The notes under the pieces: model-generated
Told to the model about the DNA's origin: nothing
What the model saw: only the letters and a program-made list of their open reading frames with translations
The model's database searches: none
Shown here: piece after piece, positions 8,159-18,312 of the stretch
How the letters are laid out: every line of letters starts with the position of its first letter
Numbering within the stretch: the first letter of the stretch is position 1
Position numbers and translations under genes: made by a program
Assembly: GCA_038503035.1 (NCBI GenBank)
Contig: JAVSML010024260.1
Coordinates: 260,089 to 324,088, forward strand
Direction of reading: 5' to 3'
Length of the DNA: 64,000 nucleotides
Source of the DNA: Crocodylus rhombifer
Taxonomy: Eukaryota; Chordata; Crocodylia; Crocodylidae

Positions 8159-10890
8159 AGGTTCATAGATTCATAGATGTTAGGGTCGGAAGGGACCTCA
8201 ATAGATCATCGAGTCCGATCCCCTGCATAGGCAGGAAAGAGTGCTGGGTTCAGATGACCCCAGCCAGATGCCCATCCAACCTCCTCTTGAAGACCCCTAG
8301 GGTAGGGGAGAGCACTACCTCCCTTGGGAGCCCATTCCAGATTTTAGCCACTCTAACTGTGAAGAAGTTCCTCCTAATGTCCAGTCTAAATCTGCCCTCT
8401 GCTAGCTTATGGCCATTATTTCTTGTGACCCCCAGGGGCACCTTGGTGAGTAGAGCCTGACCAATTCCCTTCTGCGTCCCCATGATGAATTTATAGGGAG
8501 CCACAAGGTCACCTCTCAAACTTCTCTTGCGGAGGCTGAAGAGGTCCAGGTGCTTGTAGTCTCTCCTCGTAGGGCTTGGCCTGCAAGCCCTTAACCATAT
8601 GAGTGGCCCTTCTCTGGACCCCTCTCCAGGTTATCCACATCCCTCTTGAAGTGTGGTGCCCAAAACTGCACGCAGTATTCCAACTGTGGTCTGACCAGTG
8701 CCCGATAGAGGGGAAGTATCATCTCCTTGGTTCTGTTTGTCATGCATTTGCTGATGCATGATAAAGTGCAGTTAGCTTTTCTGATGACTTCATCACACTG
8801 ACGACTCATGTTCATCTTGGAGTCCACTAGGACTCCAAGATCCCTTTCCACTTCCGTGCTACCGAGCAGGTCATTTCCTAGGCAGTAGGTGTGCTGGACA
8901 TTTTTCCTCCCTAGATGCAAGTCACTGATGAAGATATTGAAGCATATCTGTCCAAGGACCAAGCCCTGCAGGACCCCACTGCCCACTCCCTTCCAGGTTG
9001 ATACCGACCCATCCACTACCACTCTCTGGGTACAACCCTCTAGCCAATTTGCCACCCACCAGACTGTGTAATCATCCAAATCACAGCCTCTTAACTTGTT
9101 CACCAGTATGGGGTGGGATACCGTATCGAAGGCCTTCCTGAAGTCTAAGTAAACGATATCAACCCCTACTCCTGTGTCAAGGTGTTTTGAAACCTGGTCA
9201 TAAAAAGAGACTAGATTAGTCAGGCATGATCTACCTGCTACAGACCCATGCTGGTTTCCCCTCAGCATAATTTTTCTTGCTGGGCTCTCACATATGTGAG
9301 CCTTAATAATCTTTTCAAAGACTTTGCCAAGGATGGAGGTGAGACTGACTGGCCTATAATTGCCTGGATCCTCCTTCCTCCCCTTCTTGAAAACAGGGAC
9401 CACATTGGCCCTCTTCCAGTCCTCTGGGACCTGTCCCGTGTGCCATGAGTGCTCAAATATTCTTGCCAGTAGCTGTGCAATGATATTAGCCAGTGCCTTC
9501 AGTACCCTCGGATGGAGCTCATCCGAGCCTGCTGACTTAAACACATCCAGTCCTTCCAAGTGACTCTGCAACATCTCAGGGTCAACACTTGGTAGTCTGG
9601 CGCCCAGCTGTTGCCTCTCTACAATGTGAGACTTGTCTTGCCCCTCGTTTAAGAAAACTGAGACAAAGAACTCATTGAGGAGTTCAGCCTTGTCCTCCCT
9701 GTCTGTCACCAATTGCTTTTGCCTGTTCAGTAGTGATCCTATACTGCCCCAGGCCTTCCTTTTACTCCCTATATATCTGAAAAACAATTTTTTGTTATCC
9801 TTAACTTGGGATGCCATCCTCAGCTCCATGGTAGCTTTGGCCTTCCTAACTGTCTCCCTACAACTGTGAGCTGAGAAGGCATACTCCTCTTTAGTAATCT
9901 CTCCCTATTTCCACTGCTTGTATGACCCTTTTTTGCCCTTAGGCAACTCTGGATTTCTCTGGTCAGCCAAGGAAGTCTCTTGGCCCCTTCCTCCTTTTTC
10001 CCCCACATCAGAATCATCTCCCTCTGTGCTGGAAGGATCGTTTCCTTAAGGCACAGCCACCCTTCCTGGGCTCCCATCTTGCCAAATCTCCTACTCTGCA
10101 GTGCGTCATTGACTAAACGCCTGAGTTTGCTGAAGTCAACCTTCCTGAAGTCTAGCACTTCCACCCTACTAGTTACCTTACCCACTCTTACCCCTTATGA
10201 TGAATTCTATTATTTGGTGGTCACTGTCCCTCGGGTGACCACTGATCTGTAGGTCCCCTATCATGTCATCCCCTGTTGTCAATACCAGGTCCAGTAAGGC
10301 ATTCCCCCTAGTGGGACCATGTACCTCCTACATCAGATGGAGGTCCTGTACACAGGATAGGAACCTGTGTGAAAGGTGGGAATTTGCTGTCTGCGTTTCC
10401 CAGCAGATGTCAGGGTAGTTTAGGCCCCCCACGACTACCGCTTCCCCAGTCTTTACGGTTTCCGAGAGCTGCCTCAGGAGTTCCAAATCTAGTTCTGCCC
10501 CTTTGTGTGGGGGTCTATAGCAGACCCCTACCACCAAATCCCTTTCTCCTTGACCTCCATGTATCCTAACCTATAATCCTTCTATTTTCTCCTCCTCCAA
10601 GTCCATTTTGATAAGGGTCAATGTATAATGCCCCTTGACATAGAGTGCAAACCCTCCCCCTCTCTTCCCCACTCTATCCTTTCTGTATAGCTTATAGCCT
10701 TCAATGTGTACCGCCCAGTCATGGGTAGAGTCCCACCAGGTTTCTGTTAACCCCACTAAGTCACAAGTGTTCTCTGCAAGCAGGAGTGCTAATTCATCCT
10801 GCTTGCTCCCCATGCTTCTAGCATTAGTGTATAGGCACTTGAGCCCTGTTACCAGTGCCTTTGTTGCCCCCAGCTCTGATGCCCAATGGG
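8159..10890 (-). mobile_element. 5'-truncated CR1 LINE (copy 2)
   Basis: On the minus strand this runs from just before ORF2 (about 10890) to a short tail of ATCTATGAA-type repeats at 8159-8180. The 3' UTR wording (GGTCCCTTCCGACCC near 8190) is the standard CR1 end. It belongs to a different subfamily from copies 1 and 6: protein identity is only moderate and the tail differs. ORF1 and the 5' UTR are missing. Confidence 0.9.
8250..10850 (-). pseudogene. CR1 ORF2 relic with catalytic-box deletion
   Basis: The frame starts with CLYTNARS and TETWWDS (endonuclease, 10571-10850), breaks, continues with GVCYRPP and GGLNYPDICW (10328-10537, where the usual GDFN aspartate is lost), and then gives a 412-codon open reverse transcriptase segment (8591-9829). 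In that segment FNIFISDLHLG joins directly to RKNVQHTY near 8915. Compared with copy 1, about 58 codons including the FADD motif are gone, without loss of frame. The C-terminal part (8250-8519, ending LAGVI) is separate. It cannot encode an active reverse transcriptase. Confidence 0.85.
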
Positions 10891-12080
10891 CCCCTTACTT
10901 AATCTATGAATCTACAAAACTGCCTGCAGCATTTCATGTATCAGCATCCCCACACTTCAAAATGGTGGGGGGGCATGTGGTGGAGCACCTTTGAGAGTGC
11001 TCGCCAGTTGGGGGCTCCCACAGGCTCCAGTGGGAGCCTACTTTGGAACAGCAGTAGGGGAAACCCTCTAGGTATCATTTAAAGCGGGGAGGTGTGTGGC
11101 AGGGCACTATTGGTGCCTGCCACTTTAAAACCAAGAGCTAAGCATCCAGCAGGTGCTTGATTAAGGCAGTCATTTTAGATCTCTGGCTGCCTATATTAAG
11201 AGCTCAGTTCTCTGATGGCTTGGATGGCAGTAACATTGTCTGGCTGCAAGGCTCCATAACATCCTGGAGGCAAGGGAAGAGCTGTAGGGGATTGCCAGGA
11301 GATTCCTGGTCCCGGGCATGACCTAAAACTGCACCCTGCTGGGAGTGGGTGGCCTGGTGGGGCTCTCAGTGGTGCAGGAGCCACCAGGAAATGCCAAGCC
11401 AGTTATCACCCCAGTGAAAGATGGGTAGGGGTGCCTTAACCCTAGCCTTCACCTTTGAGTGGGTTAAGTAACACTGGAGGTAGTTGGGAGCCAGGCATGG
11501 CTATGGCCACCTGAGCCCTGTGAGGTGCAAGACCCCGAGAGACCCTAAGGAGGGAGAGTGGGGGCCAGGCATGATTATGGCCACCTGAGCCCACCGGGAA
11601 GTGAAGCCCCATGGCCCCGAGTGAAGGGGGACGAGACGAGTAGCCCCGAGTGAAGGGGGGCAGTGTGGAGCCCCGAGTAAAGGGGGGCAGTGTGGAAGCC
11701 CTGAGTGAAAGGGCAGAGATGAGAAGCCCCAGTGAAGGGGGAGAAGAAACAGAGGGCTGAGGGCCCAGTAAGTTTTATATGCACATAGAATTGCCCCCGG
11801 AAGGGTCCAGAGCAAGCTTAGACCTGGTTGGGTAATTGGCTGGCCACTACCCTAGTAAGGGTCGCGGGACAGGCTCAAAAGATGGCACATCTGCCACCCA
11901 AGGTACGAACTAGGTAAAGCCTACGGCCTAAGGGGCCCACTCCAAGAGGGAGCAAGGCAGTATAAGTTGTCGTTGAGAGAAAGAGACCCTGTGAGAGAGG
12001 GTGGAGTGTGTGAGGCCTTAGTGAGAGAAGAGCGGTATGAGTGTGTATGTGTCTGAGGCCTGACAACAAGGTCTAAGCTT
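10891..12080. repeat. Moderately GC-rich unclassified repeat, possibly LTR-like
   Basis: Distinct in composition from its AT-rich neighbours. It has a TATA-like CTATATTAAGAG near 11190, a repeated GCCAGGCATG-TATGGCCACCTGAGCCC block (about 11490 and 11565), and a minisatellite. It could be a solo LTR or the inside of a DNA element; I found no convincing terminal repeats or target duplication. No coding potential is recognised. Confidence 0.3.
11614..11751. repeat. Minisatellite, ~28-bp unit, about 5 copies
   Basis: Degenerate tandem units of the form GCCCCGAGTGAAGGGGGGCA plus a purine-rich end, at about 11614, 11643, 11671, 11699 and 11726. Open frames across it on the minus strand are products of the repetition. 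Confidence 0.65.
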
Positions 12081-12089
12081 GTTCTGGCT

Positions 12090-12585
12090 GTAGGTCAGAA
12101 GCATACTGTCATGTGGATGCCATCTGCGAGGCATGGGCTGCTGTGTAGGGAAGGTACAGAGCTTCAGATAGCACCCCCTGGCATTGGGGCAGTAAATGGG
12201 CAGCCTCCTGCCTTAATTAACATCGTATTAATTAATTAAGGGCAAGGAGCGGCAGACAAGTCAGGTGGGTGGTGTGCCCATGGGCAAGTGGGGAGCCTAG
12301 CACTGTGGCTAGGCGAGGAGCCCCACTTCACCACAGAGCGCTTTAACTAAAGCTTGTTTGACAAGCTTTAGTTAAAGCACCCCCACCACTATTTTCAAGC
12401 ATGGGGACACTGGTACATGAGACGCAGAGGCTGCCTGGAGTGCAGTAATTAGCACATGCCAGCAGACGTAATTAATCAAGTCTCCTCCAACGCTTGATAA
12501 TTACAATATGTCACAGCAGCCTCCCCTCCCAGCACGTCTACAGGCATCTATGCACAGAGTGACTTTCTAGAGTGACTTTCCCCTT
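12090..12585. repeat. MITE-like segment with perfect central hairpin
   Basis: The centre holds an 18-bp perfect inverted repeat, GCTTTAACTAAAGCTTGT at 12340-12357 and its complement at 12361-12378, with a 3-base loop. The right side contains ACGTCTACAGGCATCTATGC, resembling the ends of the small MITEs at 36-45 kb. The outer boundaries are uncertain. Confidence 0.4.
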
Positions 12586-12589
12586 GTCA

Positions 12590-12805
12590 TACCCTCCATG
12601 TCATCCACCACTGTTAGTTTAGAGATGCCAGAGGATAAATCTCTGACTGTTCTATTGAATAGCTATTAATGGATTTATTATCCATGAATCTGTATAGTCC
12701 CTTTTTGAGCCTGGCTACACACTCTGCCTCTACAACCTCCTGTACCCTTTTTGAACCTGGCTACATACTCTGCCTCTACAACCTCCTGTACTAATGAATT
12801 CTGCA
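12590..12805 (-). mobile_element. Ancient CR1/L3-like 3' fragment
   Basis: Read on the minus strand it follows the 3' portion of an old CR1/L3-type LINE: the phrase GAGGTTGTAGAGGCAGAGT, then TTCAAAAAGGGACTATA and TTCATGG. It is diverged and carries an internal 46-bp tandem duplication (12699-12744 and 12745-12790, 44 of 46 identical). Confidence 0.5.
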
Positions 12806-13756
12806 ATCAGTAACATTGGGGTGCCAAAACCAAGGTGTACTTTGTTTAAAATAATACTTTTTTAGTTAATCTGCAATTATAAAATATACTTCAGTTAAAC
12901 AATAATTGAGTAAATTGAAGATTCAGTGAGTTATCTGTTTCTCTCTCTATTATCCCTTCCTCCAGTTCTCTGAAACTCTGCTCGCCAGCTAATGGTCTTA
13001 CCACTGAGGTGGTATGAGTAATATTCCTTTCCACAGGAGGGATGCCCCGGGGTTAAAGATAGCTGCCACTGGAACAATAATAGCCTGTATCATAATGCAA
13101 GGAGGTAAGATCACTCAGCAATGAGCATATATATTTTTCTGTGGCTCCTGGAGCATCTGCAGATGTTATTATCAAGCCCCAGAAGACAAGATCCAAAGCA
13201 GAAACACCAATAATACAATGAGACTTCAAATGGACTGGATGAAATCTTAGTCTCACTAGCAAAATTCTCATTGATCTAAAATGGGCCATTATCTGTAAGA
13301 GGTGCATTTCCAAGTAGCATGTCATTATGGTAATTAATGTGATATATTCCAAGAATGGCAAGCAGTCAGCTGGGTTCATCCATTTGATCTTTATGCAGCT
13401 ACTGTTATATATCTGTCAGTAAAAGTAAATAACCATACTACATGTTGCTCATGGATACATAGGTGATAGACCACCTTCAAAAAGCTTGCAGGTACTGGTT
13501 GTCCCTCTGGCTGGGCCTCTAAAAGTCTTCCTCATTCACCCTTCTCCTCACTCATTTCATAAGCAGAAAAATACTATTTTCAGACTATACCAGCCTAGTA
13601 TATCTGCTCCCCCAAAATCTTGCCTTGCTCCTTTTACCTGCTCAAAGAGCTCTTGGAAGTTTCTTCTAGCTTCAGTCAGACTTAAACATTTAAACATCCC
13701 CTCCCCCTATTTCTGGCTTTCTCTTCTTACCCTGCAATAATAATTATAATAGGAGG
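12806..13756. other. Unique AT-rich sequence
   Basis: No gene, RNA or clear repeat recognised. Confidence 0.5.
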
Positions 13757-13859
13757 TAACATAGGTTAGAGAGTAGAGAAGTGAACTGGAAGACAGAGGA
13801 ACTGTGTACTATTTCTAGCACTGCTACTGATCAATTTGCGTTGGGCAAGTCCCCTCAGC
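13757..13859 (+). mobile_element. MIR-like CORE-SINE, 5' part
   Basis: It resembles the MIR core: GGTTAGAGAG, then TTCTAGCACTGCTACTGATC and TTGGGCAAGTCCCCTCA. It is cut by the family A element beginning at 13860 and appears to resume at 14796. Confidence 0.55.
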
Positions 13860-14795
13860 TTGGGACAGACATTCAAAAAGCCTGAGCTTGAATTGATTAA
13901 ATCTTTGCAGGTTAGTCTAACGTGGCTAGGCTGACCTGGTTTGCAACTGCACAGACATTCCCTGTGAACTGAAGAAATGCAGGTACATGTTTGCAGTGGC
14001 TCAAGCTAGAAGCTGGGGGACACTAGAGCAGCCTTCCCTTCCCTTCAACGGTGCTGAATTGAGGGGGGGTGTGGCCAGGCCCCCGTAGGATGCTCTGATT
14101 AGGGAGGAGTCCCTGCCTTCCCCCCTCACTGCTCCTGATCAGCCAAGGAGCCAGCAGGGAGTTGATAATGAATCATTGAACAAACCATTTAGCACCCCAT
14201 CAAGAAAACAAAAGCATTTCTCATTACTTCAAGTTCTTAAACAACTTTTTCCAAGGAAGGAATGGAGGGACATTACTGGCTAACCTGTTGATTAGCTCCA
14301 AAAAGCCTTGAGTAGACACTGTCCTGTCTACCTTACACGGAAACTCTCAGCATTTGCTAGTGAATCACATGCTGGCTATAGTCTGTGCTGTGGGAAGGAG
14401 GCAGGGGAATCCCTCCATGAGCAGGGAGTAGTGAGGATAGGGTAGGGAGGGGAAAGGCAGGCAGACACTGCAGACCCTTTAGCTCCACCACAGCTCCAGC
14501 CAGGGAGCAGAGGGGTGGGGCCAGCCCTGCTCTGGAGCAGAGAGCCCCACCTCGGGCTGCAAAGCATCTGGGATGCTGGGGGACTCTGGTTTAACTTAAA
14601 ACAGGAAGGGGTCTGGGACAGACGTTCCATAAAACAGTTTGACCTGAATCACTTCAGTCTGATACTACATTCAACCAGGTTTATCTCAAACTGGTTTCAG
14701 CCTTTTTCAAACTGGTTTATGTGCACTGAACATCTGTTCTGTTACAGGTTTAAACCAGTTTCTGATTACTGAAACCGGTTTATGTCTGTCCCTAA
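13860..14795 (+). mobile_element. Family A DNA transposon (936 bp)
   Basis: The ends are inverted: TTGGGACAGACAT at the left, and TTAGGGACAGACAT as the reverse complement of the right. Flanking octamers CCCTCAGC and CCCTCAAG match 6 of 8, suggesting a hAT-like 8-bp target duplication. The right 160 bp hold repeated AAAC(C/T)(A/G)GTTT palindromes. There is no transposase. It splits a MIR-like SINE, so it is younger than that SINE. The interior matches the 27035 copy. Confidence 0.75.
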
Positions 14796-14968
14796 CCCTC
14801 AAGTCTCTGTGCTTCTCTTCCATCCAGTGTCTGTCTTGTCTACTTAAACTGCAAGTTCTTTAAGGCAGGCTCTTTCATTATATCTTTATTGTACCTAGCA
14901 TGATGAGGCTCTGTTTTCATTTGGGACTTGCATAGGCCTTACCCAAATAAAATGAATTATTATAATTA
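14796..14968 (+). mobile_element. MIR/L2-like SINE, 3' part
   Basis: It continues the SINE with CCCTCAAGTCTCTGTGCTTC and then the L2-type tail: AACTGCAAGTTCTTTAAGGC, TTGTACCTAGCATGATGAGG, and AATAAAATGAATTATTATAA. With the part at 13757-13859, this makes an almost complete old SINE split by a younger DNA transposon. Confidence 0.55.
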
Positions 14969-16179
14969 TAAAGGTACATTGGTGACAGTTTAGTTACCCC
15001 TATGTTCTTGCACTGGCTATTCCTGGCGCTTAGGGCTAGAGTCATTTGTCTTCTTTCCTGATAGAAGCTTACAACACTTGAGCTTTAGAGAGAGCTGTTA
15101 TTCTTACAGAGCTGCTGGGATCTCAAGATGCTATTCAGCATCAGAAGAAAGGAGTCATGTCACGACTAGAAAAAGGAGGGAAAATTTATAGGCTGAAGGA
15201 GTGCAATTTCTATTGTTAAAATATTTAAATTAGGAGATTAGTCTACTGAGTATTTTTAAAGCTTTAATATTAAAGCTAGACAGTGTTTCTGGATGACTGC
15301 ATTGTTTTTCCAAACATCTTCTGTATCCTTAAGTTACCTAAGAACGTTAAGTGAAACATTAGGAAGAAAATAACTAAAACAGGCTGCCTCAGGTTCCTGA
15401 ATTTAATCTTCTTCATTGGCTCCAGATCCACTTGGTTTAGTTTGTAAGTCAAATGTAGTTATTACTACTTGCCACCCTGGCAAATGCATGTGGGGTGCAA
15501 CAGTCTATTTCAGTGATTTTTTTTTTATTTCTTTTCTCATGGCAAGTAATAAATAGTGTAATATAGCTGAGAATGTTGCTGATTGTGTACAAAACAGATT
15601 AAAATCCATCTTCTATTTTGACTATTTTATTATTGAATCTGTAGGAACAAGGTCACAAAATGTTTCATTTTTACATGAGAGTAATCATGCACAATACACT
15701 CTGACTCAGTATGGTTTACTCAGAATAGATAAGTTCAGTAACACATGACATTTTAAAAAGTTACTTTACAAACTCTGGGTACCCCACAATACATTTTCCT
15801 TTCTGAGTTGAATAGGGTATTTTGAAAGAAAAAATGTTTTATTTACTAATGTTTTAAAGACCAAACTTGATTTACAAGTTTTCTATTTTGTTGGCAATTT
15901 ACTGTAACTAGTGATCCTGTGCATACAATAATTGCAATATTTCAAGGACCATTTCTATTAAAATTAAACATCTCTGCAATGGCAAATCATAGCACTTAAG
16001 AACTGTGAAGAACATTGCAATAAAATTCTCACAGGAACTGTTTTGAAAATAATTTCCTGGTAGCTGGGTAAACCAATACATGTCTGTGGCACATACATAA
16101 CAATGTGAAGTTATACAGAAAACTAGTTTAGTTTGTTTTTATAAAGTGGCATATATTAAATGACTAGATTACAAGCTAG
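14969..16179. other. Unique AT-rich sequence
   Basis: Nothing recognisable beyond short A/T runs (for example a T-run near 15518). Confidence 0.5.
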
Positions 16180-16503
16180 TCAGAGGGGACCAGCAGGCAC
16201 TGGGGAAGTCCCTGTTCCCCTGAGCATTGCAAGGAGTGACCAGGAATAACGGTCGCAAGCTGGCAGAGGGTAGATTTAGGCTAGATATCAGGAGGCGCGA
16301 CTTCACGGTCAGGGCGGCTAGGATCTGGAACCAACTTCCAAGAGAAGTGGTGCTGGCTCCTACCCTGGGGGTCTTTAAGAGAAGGCTGGATGTACACCTT
16401 GCTGGGGTCATTTGACCCCAGTATTCTTTCCTGCCATGGCAGGGGGTCTGTCTCGATCTGCTCAGGTCCCTTCCGACCCTAGAAACTATGAAACTATGAA
16501 ACA
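16180..16503 (+). mobile_element. CR1 3' end fragment (copy 3)
   Basis: It carries the last part of CR1 ORF2 and the 3' UTR. The open frame 16227-16415 gives the conserved C-terminus (RFRLDIRRRDFTVRAA, LPREVV, LAGVI), followed by the GGTCCCTTCCGACCC block and a tail of GAAACTAT repeats (16480-16503). Tail and wording place it in a subfamily distinct from copies 1 and 2. Confidence 0.85.
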
Positions 16504-16547
16504 GTATAGGCTTGGGTCTGCAACCACTGGAATCAACCGTAAAACTC

Positions 16548-16563
16548 CCATTGACTTCAATGG
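16548..16563. repeat. CCATTGACTTCAATGG palindrome in an old repeat relic
   Basis: The 16-mer CCATTGACTTCAATGG is palindromic around a 2-base centre. Related ACTTCAATGG-like or CACTGAAxTCA phrases recur in the window (24170, 29360, 36860, 50075, 54650), consistent with remnants of an ancient amniote repeat. Confidence 0.35.
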
Positions 16564-16769
16564 TTTAGGAACAAATCCTAGGTCCTCCTACCCAAAAAAG
16601 ATTTTATTATTATTATAAAATAATAATTTGACGGTAGGAAACTATTTATTGTCATATTATGGCCACATCCAGAGATTCTAGTTGGGATCATATGGACACT
16701 GTTCTGCTAACCAGGGTATGAATATATATGAACAAACATATATTTTAGAAATAGCAGTCCTGCATTCGT

Positions 16770-16835
16770 GTAGGGGGTTTGACCAACTAGCCCTTCAGGT
16801 CCCTTCCAGTCCTACTCTTCTATGATTCTATGTGT
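16770..16835 (+). mobile_element. CR1 tail fragment (~65 bp)
   Basis: GGTCCCTTCCAGTCCTACTC followed by TTCTATGATTCTATG is the canonical 3' end of an older, bird-like CR1 subfamily. Confidence 0.7.
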
Positions 16836-17636
16836 ATGTTTATGATACAATATATATGTCTCATAATTATATCTTAAAAACAAGATGTATACTGATCCAA
16901 GATCAAAGGGTAGGCTATTCTAATGAGCTAGTGAATCCTTCATTTACCTTTATTTTTTTATGTTTCTAGCGTTAGATTTTTGTATGTGTGCACTGCACTT
17001 GTAGTTAATTTATACATAACACAGTTAGCACAGTTTCCATGTGACAGCCCTGTCAACACAATTATGATATCTTGAAAACAAATACTGAATCTTTTTTAAC
17101 CAAGAGCACTGATGCAGTTGCACTGCTCGAATGTGGTTCCAACATGCTATTTTAAGCACAGAGCCCTATCTTTGTCTTGGAAATCATGAGCAACAGACAT
17201 GATCCCTTAAAATAGCTTTAGCTGGAAAAAGTGAATGAGTTGTTCTCACAAAGGTGGTTCTGTTTTAATGCCCCAGGGAAATGCTGCTACTCAAGTGACC
17301 TACAATTTTTTTGACATGTATAATTTAATGGAGGATACAAAAACTGTAAGCCATCCACTGTCCATTGCTCTCAAAGAGTTTGAAAGGAAAACAAATCATA
17401 ATAATCAGCCTATTGCATGACTATTCTGATCACCCAAAGTAATTCTTTTTTAAGTGGAATTACCTGCAACAATATATGCAAAAATAAGACTATCTAACTC
17501 AAAGAAAGTCAAACATTAAAGCTTTATCAGAGAATATATGCTGTAAAATAAACAGAAGAAATACTTAAGAAGGCCTTGCTGGTATCTCTGAATATTGTAC
17601 CACACACTGCAACCAGATAATGCTATTGGCAATGAG
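16836..17636. other. Unique AT-rich sequence
   Basis: No gene or repeat that I can identify. Confidence 0.5.
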
Positions 17637-17763
17637 CATTCAACCAGGTTTATCTCAAACCATCCATTTTCAAACTGGTTTATGTGCACTGAACATCTGT
17701 TCTGTTACAGGCTTAAACCAGTTTCTGATCACTTAAACCAGTATATGTGTAATGTCTGCCCCT
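17637..17763 (+). mobile_element. Family A right-end fragment
   Basis: It matches the last ~125 bp of the family A element at 13860: CAACCAGGTTTATCTCAAAC, AAACTGGTTTATGTGCACTG, GTTACAGG and AAACCAGTTTCTGATCAC. It ends with AATGTCTGCCCCT in place of the usual inverted end. Confidence 0.7.
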
Positions 17764-17984
17764 CGCCTCAAAGGTTGGCCCTACCCACTAGGATGTTATT
17801 CTGTTGTATGGTATTGTCACTGTCCCATTTAGTATAAATAAATATTCCCAGCTCCATGGAGCATGTATTTGTTACCTAACTAGGTGTCCTATCCATCAAG
17901 TTATAACATATTTTAAGGTAGAAGGGAGGGTCTATTACTCTTGCTTGAGCAGCTCTACCCTACTGTAAATAATATATAATATAA

Positions 17985-18075
17985 AACTCTAGCCTTGTGG
18001 CTAGGACACTCTCCTGCACTGAACTCAGGACTGCTAAATTCTGGTCCTTGCTTCAGTGAGCATTTAATTTATTAT
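17985..18075 (+). mobile_element. Old tRNA-like/MIR-type SINE relic
   Basis: TAGCCTTGTGGCTAGGACAC then TCTCCTGCACTGAACTCAGG resembles the head of reptilian MIR-type SINEs (a degenerate A box followed by an alternative B box). The similarity is by eye and weak. Confidence 0.35.
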
Positions 18076-18149
18076 ACCAAATAGAATGGTGTCAACAGGG
18101 GATATTGAACATGACCGTATTCACAAACAGCCCTTAGAATACTCTAAGG

Positions 18150-18304
18150 CAGGGGTATGCAATCCCTGGCCTGGGTGCTAGTGTGGTATGCGTCGGCATT
18201 TTGCTTCACATGCATGCCTCGGGGTGGAAAGCAGGGACTGGACCAGGGCTGCAATGCCACAACAAGGATTCAACCCTTCTGCCCAAAAACTTTGCTGACC
18301 CTTG
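18150..18304. mobile_element. 155-bp hAT-like MITE with exact 8-bp duplication
   Basis: It starts CAGGGGTATGCAATCC and ends GCTGACCCTTG. It is flanked by identical CTCTAAGG octamers at 18142-18149 and 18305-18312. The 8-bp duplication and CAGGGG terminus identify hAT. It is too short to code for anything. Confidence 0.85.
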
Positions 18305-18312
18305 CTCTAAGG

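Noticed and set aside
10978..12068. A complete LTR with TG...CA ends
   Set aside because: TATA-like and terminal dinucleotides can be proposed, but no second LTR, primer-binding site or target duplication was found, so it is kept only as an unclassified repeat.
13486..13740. Possible exon in the 84-codon plus-strand frame
   Set aside because: No conserved protein, no acceptor/donor pair, and wrong strand for the only host gene.
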